The notes beneath the pieces were generated by a model. It made no database searches. It saw only the letters and a program-made list of their open reading frames with translations, and was not told where the DNA came from. Below, piece by piece: positions 1 to 12,699 of a stretch of DNA of 64,000 nt (position 1 is the first letter of the stretch; the number at the start of each line of letters is the position of its first letter). Made by a program: the position numbers and the translations under genes. Location: assembly GCA_963277665.1 (NCBI GenBank), contig OY728166.1, forward strand, positions 546,713,219 to 546,777,218. The letters are read 5' to 3'. This DNA is from Viscum album (lineage: Eukaryota > Streptophyta > Magnoliopsida > Santalales > Viscaceae).

Positions 1-3000
1 ATCCCCATGTATATTTTCATCCATTATGTTCATCACCTACTATAAAATGTAAATCCTAATGTCATTTTTTCATCAGATTTCAAATATATTGTGTATGATT
101 TAAACAAAGTAATCCACATCAAATAGTGTCCCAAATAATAACTAATTATATATCTATACATGCACTAAATGAAATGGATGTATTAAATATAACATGTATA
201 CACATATCAAACCATGGTCCCCCATTAAGAAACAGTTATGGATGAATTATACAATCAACATATAATTATCTAATTCAATTTGAATTCCTAATGTATAATT
301 ACATAATGAAATCGTTTAAATAGATATCAATTATAAAAAACATATCTATAAGATCCCATATTTGTTGAAGTCATAGATTAATCTAGATTAGTGAGTTACA
401 CCACTGTTGATAGAAACGTCACTAAAAATGTATACATCCCCACCAGATCTTCTCCTTGTCATAGTAAATATACTAACAATTTCAATCCATATAATACATT
501 CAAATTGTAGTAGATTGAAAATATTATAAATTACTCCCAAAAAAATCCTCTTTTATTAGATGCCTTAATATTGACCAACATTATCCCTAGAAGATATGCA
601 CTAATTAATATTCTCTAAATAAACTTATAGATTTCTTTCACCACTTCTCAGTCACATGGATAACGTGTCATTGACTTATCATGTCTAATAGAATAATCCC
701 TCAGGATTCCAATATCCATCAAAAACTCGTTAATCATGTTTATTTTATATATATTATCCAAATTAATAAAATATTTGGTGGCTAAATCTATCATTTTTAG
801 TAATATCTTCATTAAAAACATATCCACATGGGATAGTTCCCCAATAAGTTGTTATAGTATATATAAATAATTCAATGAACCAGATGGAACTCCAGGGGAT
901 CCAGTCTATGGAGGATTATCCTTGATAGTGAACATGTCCTACACATGTACTGGTACCTCGAAAAAATCCATGATTTCCTATCAAAAAAATTTCAAAACAT
1001 ATCCTAAAACAATACATCCTGAACTAATAAACCCCTGGTGACACACTTATAACAATAATCTATAAGATTATCCCTATTTATAATTCTTATATAATTGACA
1101 TAACACTATCCTCAAAACCCCTAACTGAAATCATTAATAAAAATATAAAAAATTAATGTTTTTTTATATATAAAAATAAAAAATTCAAAACCAATATTAA
1201 CACATATCTATGATTCATTGAACTATTTCATTGAAAAAAATACCATGAAAACAAACTTATACCCCCACCTAATTTCATTAAAAATCCAAAAAAAAATTCA
1301 TCAATATGATAAATCAATTGACCAGAATAGGTTAATATCTATACTCTATGCACCGACCTCATAATTGATGTAGTCTCCTATGATATGAACCATACCCTAT
1401 AAGCCTCAAATGTCACAATATGGACTTATCACCTCTTAAACATGTGATATATCAACCTTAGAATATTTTCTGTCACATCCAATAATGACCATAATCTATC
1501 TCAATTTGTATCTCATAACGAATACCACATGTAACCTCTTCCCTAATTATTTAATCAACACATTATTACTCATCCAAATAATTCATGAATCTCAATGATA
1601 AATATATCACTAGGTAGTTATCTCACTAGGTTCCCCTTGGTGTTACCTCTATGAAACCCATCTTCAAAACTCAATTACAAACAATTATATTATAATATAT
1701 AATCATAGCATAGCTTCCTCTAAATAATAAATTAACCACTAAATAATTATATTAATATATCAATAGGTTCACCACTAGACCAACACTCTTGTGGTACCCA
1801 CTCTCGCCAATATAAGATCTCCCAAGGACGATAAAAGAAATTATCTCGGATGTGAACCCTATATGGACTATAAATTCCATAAATAACACATCCCCTTGTA
1901 TATCATCACATTATACATCAAAAATTAATATATTAATTTTTATAAGGAGTATTATATAACTACTAGAATTTATATGCTCAATTCAGATATGAGTAACATT
2001 TTAATTCCAATATATGTAACCTTCACCAACATCTTTTCACATTAAAATAATTAAAAACATTAAATTACATATATGATTTGTAATATTTTTATTAATCTAA
2101 AAAGTAGAGTTATAATATTCATACAATTTATGAACACTATCCTGTTTCCTTATGAGATTCCTTGAAAGCTTCATGGAGTTTTAATAAACATTCCAAATCC
2201 ATGATAACTCTGGTTTGGTCCAATATCTATAAGAAAATTTGTCTCTGATAATGAATTATTTACTCACAGAATAATATACACAATTATAGTATGAGGGGTT
2301 AATTTTTTATCATTAAATACTTTTAAGATTACTTAAAAAACATCCATTGGATTATATGTGTGATGTTTATATCTAGAGACATTTAAATAGTAACAAATAA
2401 TAAATATAGAATAGTTTTTGAGATTCAATTAATAACATGAAAAGGAATATCATTATATTCATTCAATATACATAGAAATAAAAGTACCCAATAAAATTCA
2501 CCTGCACGTATAAACCACCGTGTTTTATCCTTGTTACTAGTTTTTTCATGTAACTAGACTATTATATAATGTATCCTATAAACATGTTCTTCAAGAACTA
2601 TTAGAAATTAAATATTTTCTATTAAAACTCCTAGAATATCCTCTTTTCCATTGAAATATTAATATAGTTTTTTTAGTTTTTATTCGTCTTTTTAAGGAAA
2701 AATTGGATGATAAAACATCAAATTACATGTATAACATCACATAAAATACCATTACATGATAACTGCATCTCTATCATGAAATATTTATTCAATATTTCTA
2801 TATGAGAAAGACAACATATTTTTTATTTACCTTTTGTGAATATAATAACCCATTATCCATGTTAATTTTGTTCATCATTCATACTATACCCCACTATAAA
2901 CAAAATCGTTGAAAATATTTTCAGGAAATTCTTTTGGGATGTTATTCTAATACATTGAATTTTATTATAGTTTTCCACCTATAATAAAATAGTGATATAT

Positions 3001-4679
3001 ATAAATTTTAATTTTCCTAAAATATTAGTTCCCTAACTTGAAATCCCCTACATTCCCCCATAAAAACTAATGAAATTATTGAATTAAATAATTATCAGAT
3101 AAAAAAATATTAAAATATAAATTGTTAATTATGTTCCATTTGAACAAATATTTTCCCCAAAAAATCTTTATGTATCTTTATAATGAATTCCATTTAATTA
3201 TTCATGCGGATCTATTTAATAAGTGTTTTTATCAGATAATTTTATTTTGATATTTATTTCTATGAAATGTACATCCCTGGAAAATTTAGGACATTGTTTT
3301 GTGCTCATTAGAAAAAAATATAATACACATAAAATAATCAAATTCATTCAAACGTAATTTATAGTATCTACTATTTAACTACTATAAATCCAATTGATCC
3401 TCAAAAAGATACTATTCCATGAAACAACTCTTTTATAAAACTACGGAATTCTATGGGGATTATATAGAGTACACGTAAACTCTACATGGGCCTTAAAAAA
3501 CTCAACATTATAATTGGAATCATTATCTCATTAACCTATATTACATGTGATATTTACATATTGATGATGAAGAGTACCTATAGTTATTGACCACTTCCAA
3601 AATTTAGTTTCAACTCTAAAATGTATAGCATAACATTCAATGATTCCAAAAAAACCATATCCTCATCAAAATACTTAAAAAATTCCTCAAATTTTCAATA
3701 AATCTTCATCTCACATAAGAATAACTTTCAATGAAATATTTTACATTATTTATTTATTGATAGGAAAATAAAAAAAATCAATCATATCTACATCAATCTT
3801 ATTCTATCATTATTAACAAGAGATATACCAAAATATAGAGTAACTAAATTAATCTATTAAAAAATATTTATATTGGTTCTTCAAAAACAACATTTAGAAT
3901 AATAATTCTAATTCAATTACATTAAAAAAAATAGTATCAAAAATCGTCAACATTCAATTTTTTTATTATACTAGGAACATAAATTAGTATCAAACATATA
4001 AACTGATAATTGAATCATCATGAAATATTTTTTATCCAATGATAGAGCATATTTTCTAGGAAACAAAAATATAAAAAAACTTTTGTTGTGTATAAAAACC
4101 ATGATAAATGTTAAAATAATTTTGAACATGATTTTATTTATTTACATTAATTAAATGTCCCAACATGAGAATAATATAAAGATATATTTTTTTTATAATA
4201 AATGTTTTTACATCACTTATTAGAATAAATTATTCATTTAATTTCTACATCATCACCATAATATCATCCCAAGGAACTTATTAAATAACAAATTTTTATG
4301 TGCACTTCAACAAAATTATTAAAATAGTTCAGACATACATCACGATGATATCATATGTTATTAATTTAAATAAAAAAATCTATCAAAATGTTCCCTATTA
4401 ATAAAAACACATACAATGGGATAATATTACTATATATATTCCTCTATATTTTAAAATAATATAACAAGAAAATACATAGAAATAAATATTTATTCTTCCA
4501 AAATTTAGACCATTTGGCATCGACACCCCAAAACCACATTATTTTGGAGGAATGGACCATACCATATCCTTGATAAGGGTGAGGTTGACCACCAAACATC
4601 ATCCTTGTATACTAAAATTTATCCTTTGGAAATTTCGTGGTGAAAACATATGAAAATAACACCTTCATTGAAACAATTT
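1..4679. other. AT-rich intergenic sequence, no gene seen
   Basis: No open frame of note and no RNA gene is visible. The top strand carries clearly more C than G. In this window that bias goes with minus-strand fossil elements, and a copia fossil starts just to the right, so this stretch may hold its 3' end and LTR. I could not define LTR edges or decode any protein block here. Confidence 0.6.
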
Positions 4680-5032
4680 AAAGATTCAACACATTTCTCT
4701 CAAAAATATCCTTAATGAAGTGATATTATATATCAATGTACTTTAGTATTTAATAATGAAATTTATTAATTTATATGTTTGTAAAGATTTGGTTATCAAA
4801 ACCCATGATAATTTTCAACATCGCATCAACCATGTGATCTGCAAGCTATTTTATCATCCACATTAGATGATTTTTTGAATGTGTAGTAGAAACATATTCT
4901 TCATCCATAGATATCAGGTAAAAACTAATTATACTTATATTTGTGCCATAAAAATCACCTCTCTCCAAGGATAAAATAACCACAAAATATCAATCTTTTT
5001 TCATTCATGTAGCCTATAAATTTTTTACCTTT
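4680..5032 (-). pseudogene. Decayed Ty1/copia (SIRE/Maximus-like) RNase H domain
   Basis: Hand translation of the minus strand, allowing stops, gives blocks in the order expected for the C-terminal RNase H of a copia polyprotein. First comes FIGYMN. Next is GYFILGER then FLWHKYKYN, which lines up with the family pattern GY..LG...SWHSKKQN. Then EEYVSTTHSKNHLMWMIK lines up with the AEY...LLWMK block, and KYIDI with YHFIKD lines up with KHIDIRYHFIRD. The SWHSKKQN-like and WMK-like forms point to the SIRE/Maximus branch. The frame holds several stops, and the part between FIGYMN and GYF is shorter than in the family, so codons were lost. RT and integrase should lie to the right but I could not read them. 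The family match is confident; the lineage is likely but not proven. Confidence 0.6.
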
Positions 5033-8000
5033 ATAGAGAAATAAATTTAAACATCCCTTATTTCAATACATCAATCCATAGTTGATTTTGACCTTTATTT
5101 TTTAGGAACCCCAGTCCCACAATGTTATTAGGTTAAGCTAAAAATTCATACATGACATAATGTATTTAATACCATGTGAGATAAACAATTTTAAAGAAAT
5201 TTTTTTTATAAATCATTATTATATGTGAAATATTACATCTCAAAAATAAAATTAGAATCAAATAAGCTAATGGTTTTGATTATTTGGGAATGAGATATGT
5301 AAGAAACTCATTTTAAAATATTTGTTCCAAATTATTGATAATTGAGCCACACAGTAAACCCATATATTCATCTTATAATTTATCCTCATCATCATAATAT
5401 AGGGAATAGAATCACAATAAAGGGGTTCTATTAATTACAAAATTGGGGAAAACATATCAACATGTATAGAATGGTATGATCATATGAATTTTTTAAAACA
5501 TGAACTGGTGAAAAATATTGAGTTTATAATAACATGGAATATTGTTAGTTATATATAAGTCATGATAAAATGAACATAAATAAAAAATAAAAAATATATA
5601 AAACTAAAAAATAATGCCAACTAATTGGAAAATACACTTGATCTATAAATTAAATTCATAGGTATATGAAATAAAAAAGTTACATTCCCTTGAACAATAG
5701 TATAAAAATGATTTTTTTCACAAACAACAGAAAAAAGGAACACATCATTCCATTGTCACTATGCTTAGACACATTTAATAAATAAATTTCACATATTTAG
5801 ACATATCACAAGATATATAAACTTATAACCAAGGAGCTATAGGGGAAAATAAGACAGCACTACTAAATCATTTATACATATGAGTTCCACTATAAGTAGG
5901 TAATTTGTATTATCTTATTAAACCTTATCAAAGAAAATATATTTCATAAAATTTAAATATGGTATGACATAAAATTGAATCACAGATTAAACAAATTTTT
6001 ACAAAACAATTATTCTCCCAAATAGAGTATTTCATACGTTAAGTTATATGGTGACTTATAAAACACAAATCTATAATAAATATATGTTTTACTAAGTAAA
6101 ATTAATGAGAAATTATTAAAAATATCTTTTAGAAGTCATTCAATAAATTTTTTGTAAAGATATAAAATTACAAACAATTTTGAAATATCATATTCATCAA
6201 ATAAATATTAAATAATTTTAAGAATAGAATTATATGATAACAAAAAAATGTAGCCTTAAAAAATACAGAGTCATTTTGAATGATCAACGTGTATAGGTAG
6301 ATAAAAAAACTACAAACATTGAAGTGGGATCCATTTAAATAATATATAATTACCATTATTAAAGCCAAAAAATGGAGTGATAAATATTTTATAAGAACAA
6401 AAAGGATAATATAAAATATAATATTACTATAAATAAAAAAATAATTTTAAAATATGAAAAATAATATTATGGGAAGTGGGAATATCGATATACATGAGAA
6501 ATCTATCATTTATAGATGAATATAATTATCCATGACATTATAAGATTTTTTGAAGTGAAAATTTTTTTAATGTGATTACATAGAAGGAAAGAGTTAGTTC
6601 ATTCCGAAATAATCATAAATAGAAAAAGAAAATATAGAAAACAGTAGTTAAAGATTATTCATTACCACTAAAAAATATGTTGATTCAAGAAAAACTATTT
6701 TCATATAATACCTCAAATCCATGAATTCATTTCAGTATCCCATATCTAAACCATTAAAATCATACTTAACTATTTAATAATTCCATTAATATAAAAAAAT
6801 ATTTCTACTCTATATTTATATTCATTTATTATATATTTATCAGATATTTAATGTTTATTTTTTCATCAGATGTTATATATTTTTATTGGTTATCTCATTA
6901 ATTAATTAGTTATTGGTAAATTCAGTTCATTTATTTATCTTCATTATACCTATATTATTGATTGTTTAATAGTATATGTATAAAATTTATTTTTTCATAA
7001 CATTATTCCATGAGACTTTTAGACCTTGTTCATTTTTTCTAGATTGGGGAACACTATGTTTTAGTAAATTTTTATGTAAAAATATGGTATGTAAATAGTG
7101 AAATAAATATTTATATAACCATCTTATAAACATAAATTATATTATTTTATCATTTTGTTTCATATAAAATTATTATCTATGTATATATATGATCATCGAT
7201 ATTCATTTTTATCATTTCTCATATTGGTGGTTAAAATTGTCCAAATATGAAAAAGTTATAATTGATATTGGAGTATGGTTGTGAAAGTGATTCCACTAAA
7301 ATAATGTAATTAATAAATAATAATTATTTTATAATATTGTTTTTTATGTAGATAAGAATATGTTTATATTTTTATAAATAATATAATTTATGGTGAAAAA
7401 TATAATATTTTTGTTCCTAGATTTTTTTCCCTCCTGTACGAACAATCCTCATTATTATTCCACCATATAATGTATCAAAGTAAAAAATTAATTTATATTT
7501 TATGAAATATTATAAATTTCAATAAACAAATAATCATTTGGTAAATATTCCATTTTTATATTACAGTTAAGTTAGTCATGAAAAACAGAATACATTATTT
7601 ATGAATGAGGTAGTGCATAAATAAAACATGTGCCATTTTTTTGAATGGTTAAGAATAAGGTAAAAAATAGATAACCCATAAACCTAAAAAAAATTTATTA
7701 AAAGTTTTATAATTGAATAATTATTTCAATTTTTTATAATACATTAAAAGGTTTTATAAGAATTAATTAAATGAAAGTAATAATAAAGTAGTAATTGGTA
7801 ATTTTACTTTAATCCATGGAAGAGATCATTTAAAAATTATATTAAGGATATTATATGTTTAATTTTAATATAAATAAAAGTAGTATGAAGGTTTTATAAG
7901 TAAGGGTGTGTTTTTGGGCCTTATTGTTTTGAAAAAAAAATCAATACTTCTGCAAACTGGTATGGTGTATATAGATCATTTTATATTGGAGATGAGGTAA

Positions 8001-10424
8001 ATTTCTGTTATAATATAAATGTTTTTGTTTTATTCTCAACTGAAAATTTGATCCAGTAATAAAAAATAATGGGGTGTTTGAGGGTTATGTTTAAGAAATC
8101 CAAATCTAAAAATTCTCTTTAACCTATTTATATTTTAAATATCGTACAATCTGATGAGATTTTGGAGCTCATTATTTTTTCTATTTCCAAAAATACTAAC
8201 CAAAAAATGATAAAATAGGTATTGGAATACGATTTCTTGGATTTGAAAAATTAATTGGGGGTGTTCAAAATAGTAATAGAAGATTTGGGATCATCTGTTT
8301 GTTTGTGAGGATCACCAATATGTGTTTTGTGGCTTCTATATCATATGTTTCAGTTGTTCCACTAAATAGCCAGGGGGATTTATAATGGGGAAATTTAACA
8401 TTTCCCCCATTTTTCATTTAGAGGGGGAATACCCCTTTGTAATTTTTTTTCTCTCTAGTAACCAAGGGGACATACTCATTTACCACTCTTGTCCCAATGT
8501 AATAGGGGCATTTTCAATATAATTTTCGAATAATTCAATGTAAATATTCTCTTGTATTAATCTACATTTATTTCTCACCTAAAATAATATATATTATATA
8601 TTATATGGTTTGGGATAATTATTCTTATAGAAATGATTTATAGTTAAATTAGGAAACAGTGATGGGGATTCCACTCATCATTGGAAGTGTGTTTCCCCAA
8701 ATAATATATGATCATTTCATTATTCAATTTTAATTAGTCATGTTCCAACATTGAATTTTATAATATTTTAGATTTAAATTATATCAATTTTGGGTTTGTT
8801 TTGAAACAGTGTGTTTAATATTTTTCATTATTAAAGGACTGCAGTATGTTTTAGGATTTCATTGGGTTATTATTTATGATTACAATGTGATGATTTTGAC
8901 CAGTGAAAATTTGGACATTATTTTTTTGGGGAAAAAAGTTTAATTTTCATAATATTGTCATATATAATTAATTAATTACAATATGATATTAATTAATTAA
9001 TTTTGTGGGTTTTTGTGAGGTAGGGCCCCATATGTCTTGTATGGGATTTGATGGGCCACAATAACTACTATTATTACTATTAATAAATATAATATCTTCA
9101 TTAAAATGTATATGGTATGTACTACTATTTGGGAAATTGTAAATATGACAATTATGAATATGTTGAATGCTGTGATGGATATTTAATTGCGTAATTAAAA
9201 ATCCATGTTATACTAAGACATATTGAATACCAAGGCATTGTATTTATGCTCTTAGTTTTAGTTGTTTTTTTTATTTGGTTCTCACTTTGAGTGATTAACT
9301 TGAGTTCACGATTCTATGATTAACTGTAGATTTATAGAACATCGTCCACTTTAAATATACAATGTATTTTATTTAGACTCATGAAATATAGAAAAAAATA
9401 GATCATGTATCATTTTAGGTATATAGGATACACAGATTATAGGAATGCTAGTGTTTGAGTTAATATACTAGTAATAAGGAAAACTATTTTGAAGTGTAAA
9501 AAACTACCCAAACAGAGTTTCCCGTATAGGTTCATGGTATAATTATACTCAGTTATGTATAATTGTAAATTCTATTATTACATACCAGTTAGTACATTCT
9601 TGGATGTAACATGAAGATAATAATACTAACATAACTAATTTTTTATAGGATGTGATCTAAACCATGGAAGGAAAAAATAAATATTTACTACCTATATTGT
9701 AACTATTATAGGTCTATAAAAAATTTTTATTTCATATAGGTATATTAATAGTAGAAATATGTAAATACAATGTTATTTTATCACGAACCTAGGATACTAG
9801 AAATGTCAGTGAGTTCCTCTATTATCATTATTATTGGTCAATGTTAGAATTTGATTTATTTTTAGTGGAATCTTTGTTCGTATTTTTTTTGTGGTTAAAA
9901 AAATTTAACAAATATAAATGGTCTTTTTTTCATTTGACATTATTTTTTATTCTACATAACCATATTTATATTGTGATTATATAGTTAGATCTTATAGGGT
10001 GACACTTATAGATATTATATTGTTTATTTGTGAACTATAATATCAAGGGTTCATTTTTATATAAAGAAACACAATAATGGTAATTCTACAATATGTTCTA
10101 CATAGACATCATAACCTCTAGAGAAAATCCTCAAATGAGGGTGCATGTAGAAGATAATACCCACGTATACAAATGATTAATTATTTATTACATCAATGTT
10201 TTAGTAATTAGAATAATTCCTCAAATTAATATTTCTTTAAATGGCCAGTTCATAAAAGATATACCAATTAAAATTATAACCATTTTTACTCAGTTTTATG
10301 TAATTGGAAGTGTGTATAACTAAACCAAAATATACATGTTACTTAGGGTTATTGGGTATCAATACAACCTTAAATGAGCGGGGTTGATTATGTACATTGC
10401 CTTAATTATTGGTTTGTGTGTAGT
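5033..10424. other. AT-rich intergenic sequence, no gene seen
   Basis: Only short chance ORFs occur here. The top strand changes from C-rich to G-rich at about 6.4-7 kb, which suggests that fossil elements of opposite orientation meet there. A block near 8.93-9.06 kb (TTAATTAATTTTGTGGG and the GC-richer stretch after it) resembles one at 13.30-13.37 kb. Positions 8,381-8,480 hold C- and G-runs like those in the LTR-like tract further right. Confidence 0.5.
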
Positions 10425-10800
10425 TATCAGTGAGAATAGAGCACATGAAGAAAACCATGAAAATAATTATGTGAAATGTAACATATGAATGTTGATGAGT
10501 TTGAAATTAATTAGTCTTCATATACACAAATGATGTTCTCAAACGATTTCATTAGGTAGAAAACCATATAAAGAATTATGGAATTATTAATTTTTGTTAT
10601 TTTGGAAATATGTTCTCAGTGAGCTCATGAATTATCTAGAATACAGTTACATGTAGAATGATCATCATGATATTCATCACACATGACTCATCAGGGCCTG
10701 AATTATATATTTTAACTAGGAAGTGTGTGATTGTAGGTCTATTATGTTTGAGATCCAATGCTGAAACATGATCTTTATGGGAAATGTTGAAGTGGTATAA
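10425..10800 (+). pseudogene. Decayed Ty3/gypsy reverse transcriptase / RNase H junction
   Basis: Plus-strand translation with stops gives ENRAHEENHENN at about 10,431, comparable to the SR.EHEEHLR block that follows the FIDD box in gypsy RT. FWKYVLSE near 10,600 can be reached from FLGHVVSE by a few base changes. VCDCRSIM near 10,730 lies where the family has VTEIRSFL. Order and spacing fit RT running into RNase H. The FIDD box itself is not readable. Support comes mostly from collinearity with the clearer integrase downstream, so this call is less certain than that one. Confidence 0.42.
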
Positions 10801-11389
10801 TGACAGCGATGGAAAAATGTTTTACAAGAGATGATGGTAAATAAATGAGACCCATGCATCCATGAAAACACAATTCATCAATTTAAATAATGTTTTTCCC
10901 TCTTTTTAAGATTAATATTAAATTAATCAAGGGTCATGGTAGAGTTATACTTATGGTAGACAATGAAACACATTTTTGGGAGACATAGAGTAATGAGTAT
11001 ATAAAATAAATTTATTCGTTTTATTGATATGATATTTTCTTTGAAGGAGTATAAATCATAAAATGATTGATTCTTACATGGAATGTATTAATGGTGGTGA
11101 TCCTATTATACATTTAATTTTAGGAAATTCCATAGATTCTATTTTTTTGGGATGAAATATTATGATAGTCTGGATTTATATTGATGAAAAAAATGAAAAA
11201 ATTCTATCAAAATAGTGGTAATATCAAGCGATGGACAGATAATGGTCTATGATGATCAGGAATTCTTTTCAGTGGTCAAAAGATAAAGATGATTATATTG
11301 TTTGGAGTTGGCCATTAGCTACATGCATGTTGACTTCTCATTATTTGTGTGGAGATAGTATAAGAGATTCATTAAACAATAATTTTTTA

Positions 11390-11840
11390 ATTCTAATAAT
11401 AGTTGATATATTGTCTCTAGTTCCACATGATTCGTTTGTAAATTTTACGTGCTTGTTCAATTATGGGTTCTACTAGATTCCGAGAGTATGAGCATGGATC
11501 AAATTATCATATAATGAAATAATGGTTCCAAATCAGTTATACATTGTTTCTTTTGGAATGATTTATATGGGATTATTCAAGTAGTTTTAGGAATATGGAG
11601 TCTTATCTGGGTTGGTATTGGTGTTCATTATGAATAGTTGGACAACCAAGGGATTTCACCATGATTAATAGAATAAGGATTTGAATTTTCTGAGGCATAT
11701 CAGTGGTGGGAGATGAATTTTTATTTACTAATCAATTTGACGATGTATAATCCTTTATTTATCTTATATTTCATTGTTGATAGAGATTATCACCCAATGT
11801 TTTTCCGTTGGGATGAGTTTAGTGGATAACAATGTATATC
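11390..11840 (+). pseudogene. Decayed Ty3/gypsy integrase core
   Basis: In the plus-strand frame starting near 11,249 the product reads LIIVD followed by IL, matching the VIVDRLTKS block of gypsy integrases. It continues after a stop with FWNDL (family FWKSL). Then come FEFSEAYQWWEMNFYLLINL, where the family has a DF..SW..HLPLVEF pattern, and RDYHPMFFRWDEFSG, where the family has RRCRSP..WDE. All blocks are in one frame and in the right order over about 450 bases, with several stops. The first catalytic region is not recognisable. The 75-residue open stretch at 11,249-11,476 is a remnant of this fossil, not a gene. Confidence 0.6.
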
Positions 11841-12699
11841 TAAATCTATTTTTGTAAAATCTCGTGTGGCGATGTTATTCTTATTATATTATAATTTTAT
11901 AATTTAAGAATAAAAATCGAGGATAGAGAGTAACATTTCCATGTGATATTTAGGGGTACGATTAGAGAATAATGCCGAGTGTATTTTTATGTCAAAAGGG
12001 TTGGATTTTAGTAGGAAATTATTTTGGTGGGGGAACCATGTATTGGTATTGGTCATTTAATGAAATAACAAATTTTGGGAGAACCATATACATGGGATGA
12101 AAGAAACAAATATGAAATAATAAATTAGGGGATATGGGATCTGGTAGTTTCTATCTAGTTATTCAAGAGGTAATTGTGAGAATTGTTTTGAGTTTTCAAG
12201 GATTATTTCCCTCATGTTCATGGTGGCACATTGATATTGTTTTTGTAATTCTAAATGGAAGGGAACCATATGTTTAAAAATTCATGATAGAGGTATGTTG
12301 TAATGATTGTTTTGAAACACAAAAATAATTATCATGGATGGTATGTATTATGGTGGTGAGTATGTATCTTTCTGAGTAAAAATGGGATTTTGAAATTCAG
12401 CATGTTTTTTGAAATTGGTGAACAAGTATATTTTTGAACCTTTATTTAGAACCAAGTTCCAAAGAATACATCAACATCAGAGACCAATATTAAACATTAA
12501 TGGAGTCTCAATAGTCTTTTGATTTGTTTAGAGAATACCCCAAGTGGATTTCGATGGCTACTGGTGGAAATAATTTAAGAGTGAAACTATTTAGACAAAA
12601 GGAACCATCATATGGTTGATGTTATCTACTATTGGTTGCATCAATTTCCTATACCCACATGGTAACTGGTGGCCTCCACGAGTTATTTAGTGGTATTTT
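11841..12699. other. Fossil element interior, no readable domain
   Basis: This would be the 3' end of the plus-strand gypsy fossil. I looked for a chromodomain like those of the other elements and could not find one convincingly. Confidence 0.4.

Noticed and set aside
7955..7972. Possible primer site (CTGCA AAC TGGTATGG) for the plus-strand fossil at 8-12.6 kb
   Set aside because: Position fits the expected distance to RT, but only six bases match the tRNA and no matching LTR end was found on the right.
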